This document shows positions 53,213 to 61,058 of a DNA stretch of 64,000 nucleotides, one piece after another (within the stretch, counting starts at the first letter, position 1; the number at the start of each line of letters is the position of its first letter). The stretch is from Lyngbya sp. HA4199-MV5. GTDB lineage: Bacteria > Cyanobacteriota > Cyanobacteriia > Leptolyngbyales > Leptolyngbyaceae. A model generated the notes under the pieces. It was not told where the DNA came from, made no database searches, and saw only the letters and a program-made list of their open reading frames with translations. The DNA is taken from assembly GCA_019359375.1 (NCBI GenBank), contig JAHHHL010000037.1:1-64000 (forward strand). The letters run 5' to 3'. The position numbers and the translations under genes were made by a program.

Positions 53213-53496
53213 AGGTTGACTTCAGGTTGGACTTCCAGCGCCAAAGCTAGCAGAAGCTTCCAGCATCACAACATCGTTCTCTTTCAGCCGCGTACTGACT
53301 TCAACAAGCACTCAATCTTCATTACCTTACGTCTAAACGCCGTTCTGCGATCGAGGCAATCTTCAGCATTTCTCAATGCTTTGGCGGTAAAGACACGAGC
53401 ATCGTTCATTAGGATGAAGACAGTTCACGATCAGGCTGCTTCCTGGCAGGCGATCGCGGCACTCTTTCACTCGCTAAAATCTGACCAAAAGCACCG

Positions 53497-53592
53497 ATGA
53501 ACACACACGATCTGCTGATGCTAGTGCTGATGCTCTCCCCAGGCATTCTTCTTTCGGTTGCCATTATGGTGACGTTTGCCGCAGGAGGATGA
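53497..53592 (+). CDS. Candidate 31-aa single-helix membrane protein
   Basis: ATG 53497 gives MNTHDLLMLVLMLSPGILLS plus VAIMVTFAAGG. One hydrophobic helix with a short polar head is the shape of small photosynthetic or respiratory subunits, but I cannot name it. TTTCAC and TAAAAT at about 53466 and 53475 could be promoter boxes; no ribosome site is evident. It may be a chance ORF. Confidence 0.4.
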   Translation: MNTHDLLMLVLMLSPGILLSVAIMVTFAAGG

Positions 53593-53812
53593 GAGGGGTT
53601 TTTAGTTGTTGGTTGTTGGTTTTTAGTAGGGAGAGTTTTTAGTAGGGAGATTAGTAAAGAGGCAGCCTTGATGGTCTTGTAACTTCTAGCTTTCGTCCTA
53701 ATACCTTCTCCTACTTTTCCCGTCCTCTCTTCTAACAACCAACAACTAACAACCAACAACTTCTTCACCTCACCCCTTCTAACAACCAAAAACCAACAAC
53801 TAACAACTTCCT
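53593..53812. repeat. STRR tract
   Basis: GTTGTTGGTT, TTTTAGTAGGGAGA and AACAACCAACAACTAAC-type units; the two halves are partly inverted copies. It lies directly after the stop of the dioxygenase gene. Confidence 0.85.
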
Positions 53813-54760
53813 TCACCCCGCTAAGCCAATCTCTCGCAGGCGCTGTTGCAGATACTCTCCAGCGGTGATGCTGGGGAAAGGGGGTTGTTCCGTTTTGGCG
53901 ATGCAGCCTGGGAGGGGCGTGAGGTCTACCTCAGGACGTGGGTGGGCAAAGAAGGGCATGGAAAAGCGTCGATCGCGCCCGTCTGCTGGATTGACCACGC
54001 GATGAGTGGTGCTTTTGAGCAAGCCATTGGTGAGCTGTTGCAGCATATCGCCACTATCCACAATGATCTGCCCTGGTAGCGCTCGAATCGATCGCCAGGT
54101 GCCATCTCGCTGCAAGAGTTCCAGCCCATCATCCGTGGCTTCGCATAAAAGGGTGATCAGGTTGATGTCTTCATGGGCAGCGGCACGCAGACTGGCAGGA
54201 TGGGCATCAGGCGCGATCGGGGGATAGTGAATCACGCGCAAAATAGTATCGCTATCGCGCAGCATATCGCTCAGTAAGGTTTCTGGTTCGCCTAGATAGA
54301 GGGCACAGGCTTTGAGTAGTTCTGTGGCACAGGCATCCAGTTGGGCGTAAAGCTGATTCATCACCGGGGCAAACTGCGGCACTTCAATCGGTGATAGGTT
54401 CGCTGGATACTGAGTTGCCAGGGGATGGTCTGCGGGAAGTTCTCGTCCTACGTGCCAGAATTCTTTGAGATCGGGAACAGGATGATCTTTGGCGTGTTCA
54501 CGTCCAAAGCGGGTAAACCCACGCTGTCCGTGCAGGGCATGATCTTCGTAGCGCTGCTTGACCGCTTCTGACAATGTAAAGAATGCTTGCGTTGCAGCAT
54601 ACGCCGTTTGAATCAGGTCGGCATCAACGCCATGATGCGTCAGGGCAAAAAAGCCGATGTCTTCAAGGGCATTGCCCAGTTGGGTAACAAACGTTTGGCG
54701 ACGATCGCCCCGATGAAAATCGCGCAAATCTAAAACGGGAATGGTCTGTGTAAGAAGCAT
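53813..54760 (-). CDS. 2-oxoglutarate/Fe(II) oxygenase, isopenicillin N synthase-like
   Basis: 315 aa from ATG 54760 (MLLTQTIPVLDLRDFHRG). N-terminal DIOX_N (about 5-125) with IPVLDLRDF and GFFALTHHG. The catalytic core has the Fe ligands HEDINLITLL (HxD) and the distal His in THRVVNP, plus the RxS (RFS) that binds 2-oxoglutarate. Substrate unknown; many cyanobacteria carry such a stand-alone gene. Divergent from the TMEM14 gene. Confidence 0.9.
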   Translation of the reverse strand: MLLTQTIPVLDLRDFHRGDRRQTFVTQLGNALEDIGFFALTHHGVDADLIQTAYAATQAFFTLSEAVKQRYEDHALHGQRGFTRFGREHAKDHPVPDLKEFWHVGRELPADHPLATQYPANLSPIEVPQFAPVMNQLYAQLDACATELLKACALYLGEPETLLSDMLRDSDTILRVIHYPPIAPDAHPASLRAAAHEDINLITLLCEATDDGLELLQRDGTWRSIRALPGQIIVDSGDMLQQLTNGLLKSTTHRVVNPADGRDRRFSMPFFAHPRPEVDLTPLPGCIAKTEQPPFPSITAGEYLQQRLREIGLAG

Positions 54761-54831
54761 TGTGACAACGAGACGCGAACGGTCAGAATACGGTGTAGGG
54801 TGTGAAATGTTGAGAAAAAGGAGGCACCCCT

Positions 54832-55155
54832 TTGGCAACGATTATCTGGCTCATTCTAATCTACGCGCTGCTTGTGGCGATCGGTGGCATTATCGGCTAC
54901 GTGAAAGCAAAAAGCAATCAATCACTCATCTCAGGCTTGGGTAGCGGCATTGCGTTGGCGATCGCCTGGTACGTCAGTTTACAAAATCCTACGCTTGGCT
55001 TGGCACTCGCCGCCGCGATCGCCCTGGCGTTGGTCATCGTTTTTGCCCTTCGCTTTCGCGCCACGACCAAATTCATGCCCGCAGGCTTGCTGGCACTATT
55101 GAGTTTGGTAGCGACTGTTTTGTTTGCGTTCGGTTTGACAACCGCCAACGTTTAA
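54832..55155 (+). CDS. TMEM14-family membrane protein
   Basis: 107 aa from TTG 54832, supported by AAGGAGG about 8 nt upstream. Four hydrophobic helices with Gly-rich faces (LLVAIGGIIGYVKAKSNQSL is the family signature; later LGSGIALAIAW and KFMPAGLLALLSL). Plant relatives (FAX1) export fatty acids from the plastid envelope; the bacterial role is unproven. Confidence 0.85.
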   Translation: MATIIWLILIYALLVAIGGIIGYVKAKSNQSLISGLGSGIALAIAWYVSLQNPTLGLALAAAIALALVIVFALRFRATTKFMPAGLLALLSLVATVLFAFGLTTANV

Positions 55156-55183
55156 CGCTGCGAAATCGCTTGTAACCAGGTCG

Positions 55184-55702
55184 ATGGCACTTACGATCGG
55201 GCAAATTTTGATCGAGCAGGCAAAAGAAATTGCCGCTTGGCGGTACGAACCGCCCTTGTCGCTGTACAACTTGTCAGAAGAGGACTGCTCATTACTCTGG
55301 GAACCAGCAAACCGCTATTACAGTGTGCTTGACCAGGAGCAAACCTTGCTGGGCTACTGCTGCTTTGGCAAAGAAGCAAGAGTGGCAGGCGGCAATTACA
55401 AGGAACAAGAGCCAACAGCATTAGATGTTGGAGTTGGCATGCATCCAGCCAAAACGGGCAAAGGACTTGGCAACAAATTTGTCGCTGCCGTGCTGCACTT
55501 TGCCGACGTTCAGTTTTCGCCAGCCAAATTTCGAGTTACCGTGGCTGCATTCAATGAACGATCGCTGAAGACATTCGGCAAGCTTGGCTTTGAGAAAACG
55601 CACGCATTTGAGCGATCGCACGATGATATGACTTTCGTGCAGCTTGAAAGGCTTGCCTATACAAATCGGCAGGTTAAAGTGTTTATAAATCCTCTGGGTT
55701 AA
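55184..55702 (+). CDS. GNAT-family N-acetyltransferase
   Basis: 172 aa. Acetyl-CoA binding motif A is DVGVGMHPAKTGKGLGNKF (about 86-104), then FRVTVAAFNERSLKTFGKLGF (motif B). Substrate cannot be told. It starts 28 bp after the TMEM14 gene and its 3' end overlaps the convergent Uma2 gene by 20 bp. ATG 55184. Confidence 0.88.
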   Translation: MALTIGQILIEQAKEIAAWRYEPPLSLYNLSEEDCSLLWEPANRYYSVLDQEQTLLGYCCFGKEARVAGGNYKEQEPTALDVGVGMHPAKTGKGLGNKFVAAVLHFADVQFSPAKFRVTVAAFNERSLKTFGKLGFEKTHAFERSHDDMTFVQLERLAYTNRQVKVFINPLG

Positions 55703-56330
55703 TGCCCAATTCTTTCAGCTTGGCAGCCAGTTTGTCTGATCGCAGCCGCTCTTGTTCTAGCCGCTGTTCTAATTCCAGGTAGGTTAAAAACCTGTCGCCA
55801 TTAGGACGGTAGATCTCCAGTTCTCCATCGACCAGCTCAAAGCGGACGTTTAGACGGGGACTGATCCAACTGATCGGGGTTTCGATGACCTCCAAAAAAT
55901 CGCCGGAGCGAAGCCAACCGCTAAAATCGCCTTTGTCAGGATCGTAAAGGTAGTATTCCTCAACGCCGTAGCGTTCGTAGAAGCGAAACTTCTTTGCCAT
56001 GCCGACGAGCGTATTGCCAGGGGACAGGATTTCAAACACCACCTGAGGCGCGATGTTGCCCTCTTTCCACTGCTGGTAGGAACCTCTGTCGCCCTTGGGA
56101 CGACCAAAAATCACCATCGTATCGGGAGCCGCTCTAATGGTGTTGTCGCCCTCAACGGGATACCACAGCAAATCGCCTGCCACAAAGACGTTGGGATCGT
56201 CCTTAAACAATGCTTCGCAACCCAGCTTGATATAAACAATCCAGTTGAACTGCTTTGTGTTATCAGACATGGGTTGCCCGTCGCTATCGGGATAATGAAT
56301 CTCTTGGTTCAGGGCAGGCGATCGCGTCAT
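55683..56330 (-). CDS. Uma2-family (DUF820) nuclease-fold protein
   Basis: 215 aa. It has the longer layout common in cyanobacteria: FVAGDLLWYPVEGD, PDTMVIFGRPKGDRGSY, PQVVFEILSPGN, FYERYGVEEYYLYDPD, and a C-terminal coiled coil (EQRLEQERLRSDKLAAKLKE). Putative catalytic acidic residues are in APDTMV and VFEILS. It lies 13 bp after larE on the same strand. Confidence 0.9.
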   Translation of the reverse strand: MTRSPALNQEIHYPDSDGQPMSDNTKQFNWIVYIKLGCEALFKDDPNVFVAGDLLWYPVEGDNTIRAAPDTMVIFGRPKGDRGSYQQWKEGNIAPQVVFEILSPGNTLVGMAKKFRFYERYGVEEYYLYDPDKGDFSGWLRSGDFLEVIETPISWISPRLNVRFELVDGELEIYRPNGDRFLTYLELEQRLEQERLRSDKLAAKLKELGINPEDL

Positions 56331-56342
56331 GTCAGCTTATCC

Positions 56343-57164
56343 TCATTTTTCAGCCGTAGCAAACTGAAGCACCTGATTTAACTTACCACTCCGAAAGCCT
56401 TCCAGGTCGAGGGTGACGTAGAGAAAGCCAACGGACTGAAATCTTTCCACCAACGTCGGCAAATCGGTCGTCAGCACAAATTCCTTAAGCTGCTCGGCAG
56501 GTAGTTCGATACGAGCCGTGTCACCTTCAGATCGCACTCGAAACGTTCTTAGTCCCATCCGTCGCAACATAGCTTCGGCTCTGCCCACGCGCTGGAGTTT
56601 GGCGATCGTAATTTCTTCTCCATAGGGAAAGCGCGAACTGAGGCATGGCTGAGCGGGCTTATCCCAGCACGCAAGACCCAGATGTTTAGCCATTTCGCGT
56701 ACTTCGACCTTGCTGATGCCTACTTCGGCGAGGGGCGATCGGGCACCCCGTTCTTTCGCCGCCTGAATACCGGGTCGATAGTCAGACAAATCATCCGCAT
56801 TCACGCCATCCACGACGTAAGGATAGCCGCGCTCCAGTGCCAAAGGTTTTAACGTGTCGTGCAGTTCGCTTTTGCAGAAATAGCAGCGATTCGCCGGATT
56901 TGCAGTGTAGTTGGGGTTGTCTATTTCGTGGGTTTGCACCAGTTCATGGGCAATGCCAATCTCAGCCGCTTGTACGCAAGCATCTTCTAAATCTTCGGGC
57001 AGGAGCGATGGTGAAACGGCTGTAATGGCAAGGGCGCGATCGCCCAACATATCGTAGGCAACTTTTGCTACGAGGGTACTATCAATGCCGCCAGAGTAGG
57101 CAATCAATGCCTGATCCATATCGGCAACTAACGTTTTCAGTTGTGTCAATTTCTCCATCAGCAT
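56343..57164 (-). CDS. larE: ATP-dependent sacrificial sulfur transferase LarE-like
   Basis: 273 aa. PP-loop SGGIDSTLVAKVAYD (~24-38), NRCYFCKSEL (~93-102), SDYRPG, and ACWDKPAQPCLSSRFPYGEE (~168-187) with the Cys that in lactobacillus LarE gives up its sulfur. LarE makes the nickel-pincer cofactor with LarB and LarC, neither of which is in the window. The extra CxxC pair may point to an iron-sulfur version; that is inference. No promoter called. Confidence 0.87.
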   Translation of the reverse strand: MLMEKLTQLKTLVADMDQALIAYSGGIDSTLVAKVAYDMLGDRALAITAVSPSLLPEDLEDACVQAAEIGIAHELVQTHEIDNPNYTANPANRCYFCKSELHDTLKPLALERGYPYVVDGVNADDLSDYRPGIQAAKERGARSPLAEVGISKVEVREMAKHLGLACWDKPAQPCLSSRFPYGEEITIAKLQRVGRAEAMLRRMGLRTFRVRSEGDTARIELPAEQLKEFVLTTDLPTLVERFQSVGFLYVTLDLEGFRSGKLNQVLQFATAEK

Positions 57165-57521
57165 GTCTCAAACGCTCCCAAACAACGATCCATCAAAAAT
57201 ACCGCTATCACTACCTTAGCGCTCCCAGGCATGTGATAGCGGTTGTCGCAGTAGAACAGGCGACCCTTAGGGCTTGTAAAGTCATTAGTTGTTAGTTGTT
57301 GGTTGTTAGACTAAGGAGATTTCTGAGAAAGATATTACCCTTGTACGGGCTTAGCATTCGGACAAAGATTTTCACGATGACCAGAGATTACCTGCCGTAG
57401 CTTGCTTCCCGCAGGGTATGCTAAGCCCCTACGATTCACGGGTAGTAGTTTTTCTAGAAATGGCTTAAGCGCTCGATTGGTGAGGCTGACTAACAACTAA
57501 AAACTAACAACTAAAAACTGC
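57165..57521. other. Intergenic region with a dispersed repeat
   Basis: 357 bp between the aldo/keto reductase and larE genes. It has GTTAGTT/GTTGGTT units (~57286-57310), the repeat 57343-57432, and AACTAAA units at ~57490-57520. No gene. Confidence 0.5.
57343..57432. repeat. Dispersed inverted-repeat element, copy 2
   Basis: Ends GTACGGGCTTAGCAT and ATGCTAAGCCCCTAC pair with about two mismatches. Its right half (57390-57436) matches 51852-51898 at 46 of 47 positions. A shorter piece, GTAGCTTGCTTCCCGTAGG, occurs near 59463-59481. Confidence 0.75.
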
Positions 57522-58577
57522 TTACCCCAGCCACGCAGGATTCTTAGCCGTCCCATCGAACTGATTGCTCGTCTTGAATTTTTCGTATTCACCTTTAGCC
57601 GCCGCCTGTGCTGTGCGCTGAAGCAGGGCGGCTACCTGCGCCTGACTCAAAGGCTTAAAGGTACGAGTCGCTTCAAACGCCTGATCGAGAATGGGCATAC
57701 TTTCAATGCCTGTAATCACGGTTGAAACGGGTAGATTCATCGCATAGTGGAGGCATTCGATCGGCTTCACCGTGTTGCTCTTGAGAATAATTTGATCGCC
57801 CAAAGCTTTCATACCTAAAACGCCAATACCATCCTTTAGCAGTACGGGTAGCACTTGCTTTTCAAAACTGCGAAAGTGGGCATCCATCACGTTGAGCGGC
57901 AGTTGCACGGCATCAAAGCGGAAATTTTGTTGAGCCGCCATTTCCAGCATCCGAAGATGCACCATCGGATCTTTGTGCCCCGTGAACCCGATATAGCGGA
58001 TTTTGCCTGCCTTCTGTGCTTCTAGAACGGCTTCCTGGGCACCACCGGGCGCAAAAACGCGATCGGGGTCTTCCAGGCGAATGATTTCGTGATGCTGTAG
58101 GAGATCAATATGATCGGTCTGCAATCGCTTCAGAGATTCATCAATTTGCTTGGCAGCAGCAGCTTTGGTACGACCATCAATCTTGGTCATCAGAAAAACC
58201 TTCTCGCGGTAGCCATTCTTGAGCGCTTTGCCCATGCGGATTTCGCTACCACCATCGTGATAATCCCAGCAATTATCCATAAAGTTAATGCCACGATCGA
58301 TCGCGGCACGAATCAGCCGAATACCATCCTGCTCACTGGGTGGTCTGCCGATGTGATGCCCGCCCAAGCCGATCAGCGACACCCGCTCATTAGTGCGCCC
58401 AAGCGTCCGGTACAGCATTTCACCCTGCTTGGTTGATGTGGGCGTTGGCTGAGTTGCCCCACCCTGAGTTGCCCCACTCTGAGCTAACAATGGCTTGAGC
58501 CATCCGTCTGTGACAACCACTCCAGCAGCAACCGCGCCAGAGGTCGATACCGCTTTCAGCAAATCACGTCTATTCAT
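57522..58577 (-). CDS. Tat-exported aldo/keto reductase
   Basis: 351 aa from ATG 58577. A twin-arginine signal (MNRRDLLKAV, then a hydrophobic stretch) precedes an AKR domain: LGRTNERVSLIGLGGHHIG, catalytic DNCWDYHDGGSE (Asp/Tyr), LMTKIDGRT, DHIDLLQHH and IRYIGFTGHKDP. It is likely an NADPH-linked oxidoreductase of the periplasm or lumen, substrate unknown. The TQGGATQ repeat after the signal comes from a short in-gene repeat. Confidence 0.9.
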   Translation of the reverse strand: MNRRDLLKAVSTSGAVAAGVVVTDGWLKPLLAQSGATQGGATQPTPTSTKQGEMLYRTLGRTNERVSLIGLGGHHIGRPPSEQDGIRLIRAAIDRGINFMDNCWDYHDGGSEIRMGKALKNGYREKVFLMTKIDGRTKAAAAKQIDESLKRLQTDHIDLLQHHEIIRLEDPDRVFAPGGAQEAVLEAQKAGKIRYIGFTGHKDPMVHLRMLEMAAQQNFRFDAVQLPLNVMDAHFRSFEKQVLPVLLKDGIGVLGMKALGDQIILKSNTVKPIECLHYAMNLPVSTVITGIESMPILDQAFEATRTFKPLSQAQVAALLQRTAQAAAKGEYEKFKTSNQFDGTAKNPAWLG

Positions 58578-58864
58578 TTCCACAATTCTCTCCCAATCAG
58601 GAACAGGCACACTACATGCCCCAAGAGTCGCAAAGGATGAACAGCGCAACATCTAACGGTTGGGAGAGAACAGCCGTTCTAAGTGGAAGATTAAAGCTGT
58701 CGATCGACAGAGTTTGATTGGGTGTTGCCGATTGCAGAAATGATTTCCCTCGTGCCGCTATGCAGCAAGCTGAACGATTTTGTTGGTTGACGATCGATGT
58801 CTGTGGGCGTTTGACACGATCGCATGCATCGGCTTCTGGAACGATACGCACAGCCTCGCCAGGT

Positions 58865-59212
58865 TCAGGAATTTTCGGGTGGAGTTGCGCCCTCTTTGGG
58901 GCGTTGAATAAGCAATTGAATGCCCAGGGCAAAAAGACCGAAAGCTGCCAGTGCAAAAATACCCGTGCCTAGCGAACTCAGTCCGATTACTAAGGTACGC
59001 ACGGCAGCAGAAATGCGCTGAGTGGTGAAATTATCCGTATGCAGAGGCTTGGACGCAAAGGCGATCGCGATCGAGGTGGTCAAGCGGTAGAGAACGATCG
59101 CAATGCCACCCGCCACCAGCGAACCGCTCAGGCATCTTAGTGGGCTAGGTGCAGGTGCCCCTTCTTTAGAAACCTGAATCGCCGGATCAGAAAGGTTGGT
59201 TGATTCACTCAT
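58865..59212 (-). CDS. DUF3082 membrane protein
   Basis: 115 aa. Family marks: SPLRCLSGSLVAGGIAIVLY, LTTSIAIAFASKPL, RISAAVRTLVIGLSSLGTGI. Two or three membrane helices. Found in cyanobacteria and plastid-bearing lineages; no function assigned. Start ATG 59212. Confidence 0.85.
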   Translation of the reverse strand: MSESTNLSDPAIQVSKEGAPAPSPLRCLSGSLVAGGIAIVLYRLTTSIAIAFASKPLHTDNFTTQRISAAVRTLVIGLSSLGTGIFALAAFGLFALGIQLLIQRPKEGATPPENS

Positions 59213-59559
59213 GTTGGTTCCTGGTTGTTCGTTATGGGCAGGAGGCGGGGGCGTTGTTGGTTGTTGGTTGTTAATTGTTAGAAGGAGGCAGAAGGCTAAA
59301 GGCTAAAAACCGAAGGCTAAATGTACTGACTCAAAACATCAGCCGCGTAAGGTGCCGTATAGGCTTCGCCATCCAAGAAAAGCGTCAGCGTAATGCACTG
59401 CATATCAAGGCTAACCTGACGGGTCAATACAGCTAAAGGCTAAAAAGCTGACTGCTGACCGCTGTAGCTTGCTTCCCGTAGGATTAGCTGACCGCTCTTC
59501 CAAACTCAAAACTCAAAACTCTTAATTACTCCCCACTCCCTACTCCCCACTCCCTGCCT
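59213..59559. repeat. STRR-rich intergenic region
   Basis: 347 bp with GTTGGTT, GGCTAAA, AACTCAA and CCCTACTCC units around a less repetitive centre (59330-59430). No gene supported. Confidence 0.75.
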
Positions 59560-60528
59560 TTACTTTACTATTTGAATGCCAGACGGGTTAAATTTTGCGA
59601 TCCAAAGCTCTAGATCGGGGTTGGCGATCGCCTCTCGCACCTTATCCTGTAGCGCTTCTGCCTGGGCTTGAGACTCTACCAGCGCAAAAACAGTGGGACC
59701 AGAACCCGACATCATCGTGCCGATCGGGTTGAACCGTTGAAAAGCCTCTCGGAGTTGCAACACCTGGGGATGGGCTGGCAACACCACTTTTTCCAGATCA
59801 TTCCGCAGTCGTTGACCGATTTTGGAGTTGTCTCGTTGCGCGATCGCCGCCATCATTGGGCTGGCATGAACCTGCTGACGGCGCTGCTCCAAATCTCCTC
59901 CGCGACGGAGGTAAGAATCGCCAAACCATTGTCGGTAGGTGGTGTATGCCCATGCTGTAGAGACTGACAGACTGCGATATTTTGCCAGCACAACAGATAA
60001 ATTGGTCAATGCAGGTAGCGTATCCAACTGTTCGCCGCGCCCAGTTGCCAGGGCTGTGCCACCCGCAATGCAAAACGGCACATCAGAGCCAAGTACCGCA
60101 CCCAACTCCTGCAATTCGTCTCGCGTTAGACCCAATTCCCACAGCAAATCTAGCCCCACCAGCACCGCAGCGGCATTACTCGACCCGCCCGCCAACCCAG
60201 CCCCTACTGGAATCTGCTTTTCGATCGTGATATCGACCCCACCATACCGCGCAAAACAATCGGGAAACTGCTTGCACATCAGCGCTGCTGCCCGGTACGC
60301 CAAATTGCTAGCATCATCTGGCACCTGGGGATGCGTGCAGTGAACCCGAATGGCATCTGTACCGCTTGCCCGCACATGAAGGCGATCGGACAGGCTCACG
60401 CTTTGCAGCACCATCACCATCTCGTGAAACCCAGAGGGACGAGAATCATCGCCACCTGTCACATGGTCACCCAGAATTTCTAGATAAAGGTTAATTTTGG
60501 CAGGGGCAAGGAGGGAGTAGGAGCGCAT
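59560..60528 (-). CDS. ispE: 4-diphosphocytidyl-2-C-methyl-D-erythritol kinase
   Basis: 322 aa. GHMP kinase of the MEP isoprenoid pathway. Marks: LAPAKINLYLEI at the start, the ATP loop PVGAGLAGGSSNAAAVLVGL (~103-122), LGSDVPFCIAGGTALATG (~145-162), and the C-terminal MMSGSGPTVFALV. The catalytic Lys (PAKIN) and Asp (SDVPF) are present. Often next to rsmA elsewhere, not here. Confidence 0.95.
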   Translation of the reverse strand: MRSYSLLAPAKINLYLEILGDHVTGGDDSRPSGFHEMVMVLQSVSLSDRLHVRASGTDAIRVHCTHPQVPDDASNLAYRAAALMCKQFPDCFARYGGVDITIEKQIPVGAGLAGGSSNAAAVLVGLDLLWELGLTRDELQELGAVLGSDVPFCIAGGTALATGRGEQLDTLPALTNLSVVLAKYRSLSVSTAWAYTTYRQWFGDSYLRRGGDLEQRRQQVHASPMMAAIAQRDNSKIGQRLRNDLEKVVLPAHPQVLQLREAFQRFNPIGTMMSGSGPTVFALVESQAQAEALQDKVREAIANPDLELWIAKFNPSGIQIVK

Positions 60529-60623
60529 GGAAGGGAGGGGAAGGGAAGGGAATAGGGAGTGGGGAGTAGGGAATGAGTTTTGAGTCTTAAGTTCAGCCTT
60601 TAGCCTTCAGCCTTTAGCCTTTC
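60529..60623. repeat. STRR tract between the RsbW-like gene and ispE
   Basis: GGGAAGG, GGGAGTG, and CCTTTAG-CCTTCAG units fill the 95-bp gap. Confidence 0.8.
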
Positions 60624-61055
60624 TTACATAGGCTGTGCGGGTTCTGGCAAACTGGCTTCCATTTTGAGGCAGTTAAGCCCATCGACTTGCAGTTGATACT
60701 CAACGCGATCCATGAGGCGATTGAGAATGAGCCAGCCATAGCCGCCTTCTTGCATCAAGTCTGGCGTTGGCTCCATGTAGGTCGTTACGTCGTAGCCAGC
60801 GCCGTGATCCCAGAGTTCCAGGGCGATATCACGTTCGCGTAGTTCCAGTCGTATCAGCACAGGCAGGGCAGGCTGATCTTTGTGCGCGTGGCGGACGACG
60901 TTTGAATAAGCCTCGACTAGAACTAGCCGCAGCCGATTGGATTGTCGAGTCCAATCAACATGGTCGCCAAGTTCTACTTCCAGTGCGCCTAAAAGCCAAT
61001 TTTCGACAATGGCTAAAAACTTCAGGTCGCTGGGTACGTGTAGCTCAGTTCTCAT
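60624..61055 (-). CDS. RsbW-like anti-sigma/HATPase protein
   Basis: 143 aa. Short HATPase_c: N box VLVEAYSNVVRHAH, G1 LWDHGAGYDV, G2 GGYGWLILNRLMD. Such kinases phosphorylate STAS-domain anti-sigma antagonists and bind sigma factors. It begins 3 bp after the stop of the phosphatase gene, with GGAGG upstream of its ATG, so the two work as a pair. Confidence 0.9.
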   Translation of the reverse strand: MRTELHVPSDLKFLAIVENWLLGALEVELGDHVDWTRQSNRLRLVLVEAYSNVVRHAHKDQPALPVLIRLELRERDIALELWDHGAGYDVTTYMEPTPDLMQEGGYGWLILNRLMDRVEYQLQVDGLNCLKMEASLPEPAQPM

Positions 61056-61058
61056 TAA

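Larger units (their letters stand above)
53213..53812. other. Intergenic region with a possible 31-aa gene and STRR tract
   Basis: 600 bp. It contains the candidate small gene at 53497-53592 and heptamer repeats from about 53593 to 53812. The first 280 bp show no supported gene. Confidence 0.5.

Noticed and set aside
53409-53816. 135-aa minus-strand ORF
   Set aside because: It is made of heptamer repeats plus the antisense of the 31-aa candidate; no homology pattern.
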